Shown: positions 1 to 6,370 of the stretch, in pieces
How the letters are laid out: every line of letters starts with the position of its first letter
How positions within the stretch are numbered: the stretch's first letter is position 1
NCBI GenBank assembly: GCA_016931665.1
Contig: JAFGEH010000048.1
Location: forward strand, 1-9,161
DNA length: 9,161 nucleotides
Source: Candidatus Cloacimonadota bacterium
Lineage (GTDB): Bacteria > Cloacimonadota > Cloacimonadia > Cloacimonadales > TCS61
Direction of reading: 5' to 3'
Translations under genes and position numbers: made by a program
The notes under the pieces: model-generated
What the model was told of the DNA's origin: nothing
Seen by the model: only the letters and a program-made list of their open reading frames with translations
Database searches by the model: none

Positions 1-1356
1 ATCAGCATTCACTCCTGTCTGTTCCACCTCATTAGAAAGTACCGCTTCGGCCTCAACTTCATTGCTGTAAACTGCTACCACAGCATACTGAAAGATTCCC
101 TGTTCCAAACCAGCCCATTCGGTATCTGTGAACCATATATCCTGCCAGAAAGCATCAAGTAAATCCCATAAGGCAGGTTCTCCGCTGTTTGCTGCCGGGA
201 AACGGTATATTTTAAAGAATTCCAGGTCTCTGCCAGAAACTGGCACATCCCAGGATAATAGGACTTCCGTATTCTGCTCATTGACAATGGCAATAACATT
301 ATCGACCGGGTAGGGAATCTCTGTCAGCTGGATCTGTCCCAAATCCAGATCTGTCATAGTGGTTTGGATTTCTGAAAAATAATCTCCATAGCCGGTTTGG
401 GATATTTCCAGGAAATAGATGGAATTACCAATGACTTCGCTTAAAATGAATTCACCATTTTCATCGGTCTGGGTCTGATAGATATTATCTCCCAGCAGTA
501 TCACATCACAGTAGGCCAGGCCCGTTTCCGGGTGGTCACTGCCCACTACCTGTCCGCTGATCTGGATATCCTGGTCGGGGGAAGGGATCCAGGCAGCTCC
601 TCCGGTGGAATGATGTTCGGGATAAGGATTGGGAAATTCCACCCAGTTTCCTCCCGCACCCTGAGCTAGATCATAGGCAAAATAGGGAATTCCGTCATCA
701 CCCCGGGTAGCAGTCAGATAAACAGTGTTATTCCCCACAGCCATCCCTCTACCCTGGCCGTTACTGGCTGGAATCGATCCAGTAAGATAGATCATTTCCC
801 CGCTGATGATATCAATGGAATACAAACCCGAAGTACCGTACTCAGTGTAACCATAGAACAGGCCGTCCTCGGGATTGTAATCCAGGGCAAAAAAGCGGTA
901 GCCGTAATTGGTATGTACGTCCAGGACAAGGGTGGCATTGCCGCTGAGAGGTTCAATACTGTAAATTCCTTTGGGATCAGCGTAATTGGAATATCCGTAG
1001 AGAACTCCGTTGGCCCAGGCCAGGGCACTTAAATCTACACCCACGGTACACAGCTGCTGTGGAGGCGAGGTCAGGGTAGCCTGGTAAAGGTGAGTGGTAA
1101 AAGCTCCTGCACAGAGATAAATCATCCCTTCGTCCGAGGCAGCAGCACCGCTCACATCGAAAGGAAAACTGCTGGTCCAGTTGATATCAGGAAATCCCGA
1201 CAAATCGGAATAATAGGTTGGTAAAGTCGATCCCTCCAGGCCAACGAATAATGTCCCTTCCGCTGCCAGCATCGAATAAGATAATACCATAAATACCAAT
1301 ATGACCGGTTTAAAAATATTAAGAAAAAATGAATTATAAGATTCCTTCCGCTTCAT
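1..1356 (-). CDS. Secreted modular protein (propeller-like, regulatory-like and Fn3-like domains), C-terminus missing
   Basis: The frame is open from the ATG at 1356 to the left edge, giving 452 residues with no stop, so the C-terminus lies outside the window. An AAGGAG ribosome binding site lies about 10 bases upstream. Residues 1-32 form a Sec signal peptide: a basic start (MKRKE), a hydrophobic core and an AA-E cleavage region. Residues about 35-250 contain repeated short units such as LYGYSNY, FYGYTEY and GLYSIDIISG, which resemble blades of a beta-propeller. Residues about 266-350 resemble a carboxypeptidase-regulatory-like fold (ISGQVVG, then TDENGEFILSEV). Residues about 352-445 look like an Fn3 domain (EVLLSWDVP, FFKIYRF, YAVVAVYSNE). 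The protein should be exported and may be displayed on the surface. In FCB bacteria such proteins often end in a type IX secretion or FlgD-like tail; here that part would fall beyond the edge. I recognise no enzyme motif, so the function is unknown. Confidence 0.85.
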   Translation of the reverse strand, partial: MKRKESYNSFFLNIFKPVILVFMVLSYSMLAAEGTLFVGLEGSTLPTYYSDLSGFPDINWTSSFPFDVSGAAASDEGMIYLCAGAFTTHLYQATLTSPPQQLCTVGVDLSALAWANGVLYGYSNYADPKGIYSIEPLSGNATLVLDVHTNYGYRFFALDYNPEDGLFYGYTEYGTSGLYSIDIISGEMIYLTGSIPASNGQGRGMAVGNNTVYLTATRGDDGIPYFAYDLAQGAGGNWVEFPNPYPEHHSTGGAAWIPSPDQDIQISGQVVGSDHPETGLAYCDVILLGDNIYQTQTDENGEFILSEVIGNSIYFLEISQTGYGDYFSEIQTTMTDLDLGQIQLTEIPYPVDNVIAIVNEQNTEVLLSWDVPVSGRDLEFFKIYRFPAANSGEPALWDLLDAFWQDIWFTDTEWAGLEQGIFQYAVVAVYSNEVEAEAVLSNEVEQTGVNAD

Positions 1357-1626
1357 AATAATTCTCTCCTTTTCATTTATTTTCCATTAACAGTAATTAG
1401 AAGTAATGTCAATTATTTTGTCATAAACAAGTTATTTATCTTGACTCTGAACAGCAGTGATTTTTCCTGTGTCTGCTTTTGAAATCATAGAATAGATAAC
1501 AATATTTTATTATTTCCTGCTAGGAACAGATAAGCAAAACCCTGAATTCGATTCCTGAACCCCGGATCAGTGACTATTAGCTGTATGGGAATATATCGAA
1601 AGGGAAAAAAGAAAAAGGATTTAAAG
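1357..1626. other. Divergent AT-rich intergenic region, no gene seen
   Basis: This stretch separates the divergent secreted-protein and helicase genes. I found no coding frame with a convincing ribosome binding site and no strong RNA motif. On the plus strand there is a TAGAAT -10-like box (1488-1493) without a good -35. A second candidate is GTGACT (1570-1575) spaced 16 bases from TATATC (1592-1597), which would place a transcript start shortly before the small ORF at 1627. Both are weak. A small hairpin, TTCCT-gct-AGGAA, lies near 1514-1526. Confidence 0.4.
1385..1412 (-). promoter_or_regulatory. Possible promoter of the secreted-protein gene
   Basis: On the minus strand an exact TTGACA (1412-1407) is followed 16 bases later by TTAATG (1390-1385), a weak -10 match. 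It lies about 30 bases before the ATG, which leaves a short leader. The -35 match is good and the -10 poor, so this is only a candidate. Confidence 0.3.
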
Positions 1627-1719
1627 ATGAGAATTACGCACAATTACTATGTAATGAAAAAGCAGGCCAGTCTGAAGCAGGCATCCCTGCCCTTAAATAC
1701 AAGAAGGGAAGTAGAATAA
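1627..1719 (+). CDS. Possible 30-residue leader ORF abutting the helicase gene
   Basis: The ATG at 1627 is preceded by AAAAAGGA with about 7 bases of spacing. It opens a 30-codon frame ending in TAA at 1717-1719, immediately followed by the helicase ATG. It shares the helicase frame, so one stop codon separates the two. The peptide begins MRITHNYY and is rich in Lys, Gln and Arg (MKKQASLKQASLP), with no membrane segment. If translated it could couple helicase translation to its own, since the helicase ribosome binding site (GAAGGGAAG) lies inside its last codons. I recognise no family. It could equally be a chance frame; its length alone proves nothing. Confidence 0.3.
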   Translation: MRITHNYYVMKKQASLKQASLPLNTRREVE

Positions 1720-2991
1720 ATGAGTTTTAAATTATTAGGAATTATTGAACCCGTTCTGAAAGCTCTCCGGGGAGAAGGTTACCTGCATCCCACTCCTATT
1801 CAGGAGAAGTCAATTCCCATCCTGCTGAGCAAAAAGGACCTATTGGGCTGTGCTCAGACCGGCACCGGCAAAACAGCTGCCTTTGCCATTCCCATACTGC
1901 AGCACTTATATCTTGATCAGCAGAGGGATCATCACCGCCGTCAGATCAGGGCTCTGGTCGTTACTCCGACCCGGGAGCTGGCTGTTCAGATTGGAGACAG
2001 TTTTACAACCTACGGGAAATACACAGGCCTTAAAAATACCGTGATCTACGGTGGAGTTAAACAGGGCTCCCAAACCCAGACCCTGCAGCAGGGAGTTGAT
2101 ATCCTGATCGCCACGCCCGGCAGATTACTCGATCTCATGGGCCAGGGCTATATTTCCCTGAGGAGTATCGAATATTTTGTACTTGATGAAGCAGATCGTA
2201 TGCTGGATATGGGTTTCCTTCCCGATATCAGGAAAATCATTGATGAATTGCCTAAGAACAGACAGTCTTTATTTTTTTCCGCCACTATGCCAGCGGAAAT
2301 TATTGACCTTTCCCGCCGGATCCTGGGTGATCCTGAAAAGGTGATCATCAATCCGGAAAAGTCCACTACAGATTTAATTGTTCAGGCTGTTTATTTCGTC
2401 AAAAAGAAAGATAAATCCGGGCTTCTGGTTCATATTCTGCAAACGGAACCGGTGGAGTCGGTACTGGTTTTTTCGCGGACCAAACATGGTGCGGACAAGA
2501 TTGCCCGGTTTCTCTTAAAAGCCGGCATCAATGTTGATACGATTCACGGCAATAAGTCTCAAAGCGCTCGTCAGAGAGCTCTGGATAACTTCAAGAGTGG
2601 CAGTATAAAAGTTCTTGTAGCCACCGATATCGCTGCCCGGGGAATCGATGTAGAAGAGCTATCTCTGGTAGTTAATTATGATCTTCCCAATATACCGGAG
2701 ATGTACATTCACCGCATCGGTCGAACCGGAAGGGCCAGCACCAGCGGGATTGCCCTGTCATTCTGCGATGTGGAAGAAAAAGCTTATCTGCGTGATATTC
2801 AGAAGTTGATCAATACAAATATCCCTGTAAGAATGGAACATCCTTATCCAGATGATTCCTCAGAACAAAACTCCGCAAAACCGGCAGTGCGCTACCGGCC
2901 CCGCCGACAGCAACGGCAGTCAGACTCAGGTATTCGCATCACGAATAACACCCGGAAAAATGACTGGTCTTATTCGCAGAAAAGCGGATAA
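1720..2991 (+). CDS. rhlE: DEAD-box ATP-dependent RNA helicase, RhlE-like
   Basis: A 423-residue cytoplasmic RNA helicase that uses ATP to unwind or remodel RNA duplexes; relatives act in ribosome assembly, RNA decay and growth in the cold. All hallmark motifs are intact: Q motif (GYLHPTPIQ, 20-28), motif I AQTGTGKT (45-52), PTRELA (83-88), TPGR (132-135), DEAD (156-159), SAT (187-189), then in the second RecA domain VLVFSRT (248-254), ATDIAARGID (301-310) and HRIGRTGR (331-338). The motif spacing and the LLGCAQTGTGKTAAF form are typical of the RhlE subgroup. The tail from about 385 is rich in Arg, Gln and Ser and probably binds RNA non-specifically. The ATG at 1720 has GAAGGGAAG about 9 bases upstream and sits directly at the Phe-containing Q-motif start (MSF), as is usual for the family. 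It is probably monocistronic, with a hairpin terminator following. Confidence 0.95.
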   Translation: MSFKLLGIIEPVLKALRGEGYLHPTPIQEKSIPILLSKKDLLGCAQTGTGKTAAFAIPILQHLYLDQQRDHHRRQIRALVVTPTRELAVQIGDSFTTYGKYTGLKNTVIYGGVKQGSQTQTLQQGVDILIATPGRLLDLMGQGYISLRSIEYFVLDEADRMLDMGFLPDIRKIIDELPKNRQSLFFSATMPAEIIDLSRRILGDPEKVIINPEKSTTDLIVQAVYFVKKKDKSGLLVHILQTEPVESVLVFSRTKHGADKIARFLLKAGINVDTIHGNKSQSARQRALDNFKSGSIKVLVATDIAARGIDVEELSLVVNYDLPNIPEMYIHRIGRTGRASTSGIALSFCDVEEKAYLRDIQKLINTNIPVRMEHPYPDDSSEQNSAKPAVRYRPRRQQRQSDSGIRITNNTRKNDWSYSQKSG

Positions 2992-3014
2992 AAAACAGGC
3001 AATTTCTCAAATTC

Positions 3015-3055
3015 GAGCCTTTCGTTTAACCCGGAAGGCTCCTTTAATTTTTCTT
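3015..3055 (+). terminator. Intrinsic terminator after the helicase, possibly bidirectional
   Basis: GAGCCTTTCG (3015-3024) pairs with CGGAAGGCTC (3032-3041) as a ten-pair stem with one G-T wobble and a seven-base loop. It is followed on the plus strand by CTTTAATTTTTCTT. It lies between two converging genes. On the minus strand the stem is followed by only a weak T run (GAATTTGAG), so it may also stop receptor transcripts, but less efficiently. Confidence 0.8.
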
Positions 3056-3072
3056 GGTTAAGTTCAAACTAC

Positions 3073-5514
3073 TTAGAACCACAACCTTATTCCCAGCATA
3101 TAATTCCTGCCTGCACCGGGAAAATAATAGTTCCCACCTTCTCCTTCCGGTCCTCCCCAGGGATCGTAATAACCGGAAGTTTCATACTTTTCATTCCAGA
3201 TATTGTTAATCCTCAGGCTGATTTCACCCCGGCAGAATGTTATCAGATCCCGCAGTTTCAGGATAAGTTGGCCATTCATTAACTGGTAAGCTTCCACAAT
3301 CCGGTCTTCATCCCCGGTATTATCCAGATATTGTTTGCCTACCTGTTTCCAATCAATCATCACTTCAAGCAAACCAATATCATAACGGCAATTGGCATTA
3401 GCCAGCCAGACCGGGAATCCGGAGATCGGTTTACCGCTGAAATCATCAGTACCGCCACTCCAGTTGTAAGGCTCAAAATCCTCATAGAAATTATCATTCC
3501 AGGCGCCGTTGGCTGATAGATGCAGACCGGATATAGGTTCACCCGCCACACTGAGTTCCACTCCCCGGTGAATAGTATGCTGGGCGTTGCCTGTAATCGG
3601 ATATCCATCATCATCCACGCCGCCATAGGCTACTATTTCATTGCGAAAATCCAGCCAGAACAAGTTCAACTGCGCTTTCCAGTGGTTTTTTCCGTAACTG
3701 ATACCCAGCTCATAGTCCCATAACTCCTCCGATTTTACCCGGGGATTATGCCACAGAATATAATCAATTTCTTCAGAGGAATTGTAGATAGTATCTGCTT
3801 GACTGAATAATGGTACTGCGCCCAGGTCATCAGGGCCCTGCCAGATGTCAAACAGTTCATTATCCGCAGGTTCTCTCTGAGCTCGGGAAATATTCCCGAA
3901 TAAATTCACTCGATCGCTGATATTCCAGTTCAGGCCCAGGCGGGGATTGAAAAAATCATAATCCACCTGATAACGGTGCAGATTCTCCCCCTGAAAGTTT
4001 CCCGTCCGGATTTGCCGAAACTGGTAATTGATGTGCTGATAATTAAGATCTAACATCAACTTCCAGTCGGAAGCCAGTTGCAGGAATTCATTGGCGTAGA
4101 TAGTGCAGTAACTCTTATCCCCTATGTATTTGTAATATTTGTACCCTGGTTGGAAACTCTCCGGGGGAAACTGCAGCCACTTCACTTCCCCCCAGTGTTC
4201 ACTGTCAAACAAGCTGAGATATAAACCAAGAGTCAGGTTATAAGGCATTTTCAGGTAATTTGCCTCACTTATCCAGCCATAATGGTTCTTCTTCACCTGC
4301 TTCTGCCTGATCAGATCACTGTAGATTGTTTCCGGTTCAGAATTCAAACTGTAATCCCAGAGGTCACGGTTGGATTTATACTGTTCATAGAATCCTTCCC
4401 CGTGAATATAGAAGAACGAATTCTTGGAATTAACGGCATCATTCCAGAGATAGCGGTGATGAATTTCCAGATGGGGCTGGCTGAAATCATCTATTTCGTT
4501 ATCGTAGGTTATGGGATTGTGCCGGTGATTTTCCGCCAGGTCTTCTGCAGAAGAAGCATACCAGGCGGCATGCGTGATTTCGTTCCCACCAAAGAAGTTC
4601 ATTTCCAGCAGTGAACGGTCTCCCAGCCGGCTCATGCTGCTGAAAAAGGACCAGAGTTCAGCGGCAGAATTATCCCGGTAGCCGGAAGATTGCAGGCGGG
4701 AAAGCCGCAATTGAAAGCGATACCTCTGCCAGGCTGTAATATTTGTTTTCACCCCGTATTTATAAGTTTCATAACTGCCATAATTGGCAAAGAGGGCAAC
4801 CCCGTCGGGCTGGGTTGCCTCGTTTGTACGCAGGTTCAATGAACCACCGAAGGATGAGAAACCGTAAAGCGAACTGCCAACTCCACGCTGCAGCTGCACC
4901 ATGCTTACATTCTCCGCCAAATCAGGCATGTCCACCCAGTAGACCTGATGGTCTTCCGGGTCATTCAGCGGTATGCCGTTGATCATCACGCCCACCCGGG
5001 ACTGGTCGAAACCCCGCACCTTCAGCGTGGAGTAACCCAGCCCGCTGCCGGCATCGGAATAGGAATGGACATTGGGCAGATCGGCCAGCAACAGAGGCAT
5101 ATCCTGTCCATAATTGTTACGTGCTATCTCCTCTGCCGGCAGGTCGCTGAAAGCGACCGGGGTTGACCTCTCTCGCGCCCGGGTACCGCTCACTACCATA
5201 CCCTCCACAAACTGAGGCTGCCTGTCCAATTTTATTATCAGCCCCTCCCCCCCCTGATGTATCACCTGAATTTCTTTTCTCTTATAACCGATCCGGTTGA
5301 AAACCAGATTATAGATACCCGGCTTGAGATCCCGGATCCGGAACTCTCCCCGGCTGTCACTGTAATCAATCCATTGCAAATCACTCACAATTACACTGAC
5401 TGCCGGCACAGGTTTGCCGTTTTCATCCAGTACTGTTCCCTTCAGATCCAGAGCCGACAGACCCCGGATCAGTATCAGGACCAGAATCAGCAGAATAAGC
5501 TTGATACTTTTCAT
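3073..5514 (-). CDS. TonB-dependent outer-membrane receptor under TPP riboswitch control, putative thiamin receptor
   Basis: An 813-residue outer-membrane receptor predicted to import a ligand using TonB-ExbBD energy. Residues 1-21 form a signal peptide (MKSIK, a long Leu/Ile core, LSA). Residues about 24-105 are a carboxypeptidase-regulatory-like domain (GTVLDENGKPVPAVSV, DSRGEFRIRDLKPGIYNL). A TonB-box-like STPVAFSDL lies at 117-125. The plug spans about 118-232 and includes VRGFD, MINGIPLND and RGVGSSLYG. The remainder is an aromatic-rich beta-barrel ending in RLWF, with the C-terminal Phe expected of barrel proteins. I chose the ATG at 5514 because GGAGG (5523-5519) precedes it. A longer in-frame start at 5571 lies inside the leader terminator and would put a non-signal sequence in front of the signal peptide. 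The TPP riboswitch upstream and the divergent ykoEDC operon point to thiamin or a precursor as ligand. That is inferred from context; the barrel itself does not reveal the substrate. Confidence 0.9.
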   Translation of the reverse strand: MKSIKLILLILVLILIRGLSALDLKGTVLDENGKPVPAVSVIVSDLQWIDYSDSRGEFRIRDLKPGIYNLVFNRIGYKRKEIQVIHQGGEGLIIKLDRQPQFVEGMVVSGTRARERSTPVAFSDLPAEEIARNNYGQDMPLLLADLPNVHSYSDAGSGLGYSTLKVRGFDQSRVGVMINGIPLNDPEDHQVYWVDMPDLAENVSMVQLQRGVGSSLYGFSSFGGSLNLRTNEATQPDGVALFANYGSYETYKYGVKTNITAWQRYRFQLRLSRLQSSGYRDNSAAELWSFFSSMSRLGDRSLLEMNFFGGNEITHAAWYASSAEDLAENHRHNPITYDNEIDDFSQPHLEIHHRYLWNDAVNSKNSFFYIHGEGFYEQYKSNRDLWDYSLNSEPETIYSDLIRQKQVKKNHYGWISEANYLKMPYNLTLGLYLSLFDSEHWGEVKWLQFPPESFQPGYKYYKYIGDKSYCTIYANEFLQLASDWKLMLDLNYQHINYQFRQIRTGNFQGENLHRYQVDYDFFNPRLGLNWNISDRVNLFGNISRAQREPADNELFDIWQGPDDLGAVPLFSQADTIYNSSEEIDYILWHNPRVKSEELWDYELGISYGKNHWKAQLNLFWLDFRNEIVAYGGVDDDGYPITGNAQHTIHRGVELSVAGEPISGLHLSANGAWNDNFYEDFEPYNWSGGTDDFSGKPISGFPVWLANANCRYDIGLLEVMIDWKQVGKQYLDNTGDEDRIVEAYQLMNGQLILKLRDLITFCRGEISLRINNIWNEKYETSGYYDPWGGPEGEGGNYYFPGAGRNYMLGIRLWF

Positions 5515-5518
5515 GGTT

Positions 5519-5523
5519 CCTCC
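5519..5523 (-). promoter_or_regulatory. Ribosome binding site that fixes the receptor start
   Basis: GGAGG lies five bases (GGAGG-aacc) before the ATG at 5514 and just downstream of the terminator T run. Ribosome access is therefore possible only on transcripts that read through the attenuator. It supports 5514 over the upstream in-frame ATG at 5571. Confidence 0.8.
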
Positions 5524-5566
5524 AATAAATAAAAAACCACAGAGCCAGCGTTTAGGCTCTGTGGTT
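5521..5566 (-). terminator. Riboswitch-controlled intrinsic terminator (attenuator)
   Basis: On the minus strand AACCACAGAGCC (5566-5555) pairs perfectly with GGCTCTGTGGTT (5546-5535) across an eight-base loop, TAAACGCT. It is followed by TTTTATTTATT, giving six T residues in a row at the stem end. It lies between the TPP aptamer and the receptor ribosome binding site. CGCTGGC in its loop and 3' arm (5550-5544) is the exact complement of GCCAGCG in the aptamer (5597-5591), so forming the antiterminator would break this hairpin. Confidence 0.92.
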
Positions 5567-5578
5567 TCCAATATTCTT

Positions 5579-5667
5579 CCAATTTCCCTCCGCTGGCATT
5601 ATCCAGATCAGGTTGCAGGGTATAATCTCAACCGTCCGTCGGGAACCCGGACAGCACCCCTAATTGA
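5579..5667 (-). ncRNA. TPP riboswitch (THI element) aptamer
   Basis: Read on the minus strand, the element starts GGGGTGCT, then has a P3 hairpin (GTCCG paired with CGGAC), then GGTTGAGA with ATACCC, and then the nearly invariant ACCTGATCTGGATAATGCCAGCG followed by GAGGGAA. These are the signature blocks of the thiamin pyrophosphate aptamer. The terminal P1 helix can form from TCAATT (5667-5662) and AATTGG (5584-5579). The usual GCTGAGA is GTTGAGA here, a mild variation. It points at the TonB-dependent receptor gene, with an intrinsic terminator between, so TPP binding should lower receptor expression by early termination. Confidence 0.96.
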
Positions 5668-5694
5668 TTACATGATGATTTAATGAACTGCTGT

Positions 5695-5724
5695 ATCTGA
5701 AATTCAGGTCTGCCTGCCTGTCAA
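5695..5724 (-). promoter_or_regulatory. Possible promoter of the riboswitch-receptor transcript
   Basis: On the minus strand an exact TTGACA (5724-5719) is followed after 18 bases by TCAGAT (5700-5695), a weak -10. The predicted start would be near 5688, about 20 bases before the aptamer P1 helix, which is where a riboswitch promoter is expected. The position supports it more than the -10 sequence does. Confidence 0.45.
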
Positions 5725-5791
5725 ACATTTTTACCGCCGGAAAAAATATTTGACGATTAAATTCTGCTGCAAATGTTCACCACAAGAGATT

Positions 5792-5799
5792 GGGAGGGA
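5792..5799 (+). promoter_or_regulatory. Ribosome binding site that selects the GTG start of ykoE
   Basis: GGGAGGGA lies four bases before the GTG at 5804, a near-ideal Shine-Dalgarno sequence. It argues against the longer reading that begins at the TTG at 5750, whose added residues (TIKFCCKCSPQEIGREL) have no counterpart in the YkoE family. Confidence 0.8.
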
Positions 5800-5803
5800 A
5801 TTA

Positions 5804-6370
5804 GTGAGTAAGCTGAAAATATCGGAGATTGTTTTTATTGCAGTTGTCTCTGCCTCCCTGGGTATCTTCTGGTGGGGTTACACATTCTTCTACGATCTCT
5901 GCAAACCCCTGTTAAAACCTCTGGCTCTGGAAAATCTGCTGGGTGGCATCTGGTTGATGGGAGCTCTCTTTTTCCCCTATATCATCCGTAAACCCGGCAG
6001 TGCCTTATTGGGTGAGGTGATTGCAGCATTTATTCAGGGATTCATCGCCAGATGGGGGATCACCTCATTACTCTGGGGACTGGTTCAGGCTCTACCTGTC
6101 GAGCTATTCTTCCTGCTTCTGGCCTACAAAAGGTGGAACCTCTGGGTTCTCTGCCTGGCGGGTATGATCTCCGCAACCGCTTCCTACGCCTTGAGTGTGG
6201 TCTGGGAAAGATATTACCTGCTGAGTCTGCCCTTTAACCTGATCCAGTGGGGCAGTTTTCTGCTCAGCAGTATCCTGCTGGGAGCTGTTTTTTCCAAGTG
6301 GCTGGCTGATAACCTGGCAAAAACCGGTGCTTTGAACCAGTTTGCCATTGTCCGTAAAGATCTTGAATAA
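5804..6370 (+). CDS. ykoE: ECF transporter substrate-binding S component, YkoE family (thiamin or thiamin precursor)
   Basis: A 188-residue integral membrane protein, close to the 199 residues I recall for Bacillus subtilis YkoE. It binds the vitamin in the membrane and hands it over with its T component and ATPase. Family features visible are the N-terminal KISEIVFIAVVSASLGI segment, RKPGSALLGEVIAA (62-75), a central LVQALPVELFFLL stretch, LAGMISATASY, and the C-terminal LADNLAKTGALN (167-178). About six hydrophobic segments can be seen. YkoE proteins serve thiamin or its hydroxymethylpyrimidine precursor; sequence alone does not decide which. The start is GTG with a strong ribosome binding site. 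The 3' end overlaps ykoD. It is divergent from a TPP-regulated receptor but lacks a riboswitch in its own leader. TTGACG at 5750-5755 is a possible -35 box without a convincing -10. Confidence 0.9.
   Translation: MSKLKISEIVFIAVVSASLGIFWWGYTFFYDLCKPLLKPLALENLLGGIWLMGALFFPYIIRKPGSALLGEVIAAFIQGFIARWGITSLLWGLVQALPVELFFLLLAYKRWNLWVLCLAGMISATASYALSVVWERYYLLSLPFNLIQWGSFLLSSILLGAVFSKWLADNLAKTGALNQFAIVRKDLE

Noticed and set aside
1559..1571. ACCCCGGATCAGT shared with 5461-5473
   Set aside because: A single 13-base match in unrelated contexts (intergenic versus coding), with no extension or further copies; probably chance.
1627..1719. Leader ORF as a fragment of a flagellin or FlgL gene (begins MRIT)
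   Set aside because: The likeness covers only a few residues at the start, and no flagellar gene lies nearby; not enough to call a pseudogene.
4282..4614. 110-residue plus-strand frame inside the receptor gene
   Set aside because: It is the antisense shadow of the intact receptor frame, with no ribosome binding site or recognisable domain.
5515..5571. N-terminal extension of the receptor from an ATG at 5571 (METTEPKRWLCG...)
   Set aside because: It is encoded by the terminator hairpin, lacks a ribosome binding site, and would put a non-signal sequence in front of an obvious signal peptide that has its own GGAGG.
5621..5626. Exact TATAAT on the plus strand as a ykoE promoter
   Set aside because: It is the antisense of the conserved aptamer segment around ATACCC and has no good -35 box at 16-18 bases.
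5750..5803. Longer YkoE starting at TTG 5750
   Set aside because: The start has no ribosome binding site and the extra residues are unlike the family; GTG at 5804 has a near-perfect one.
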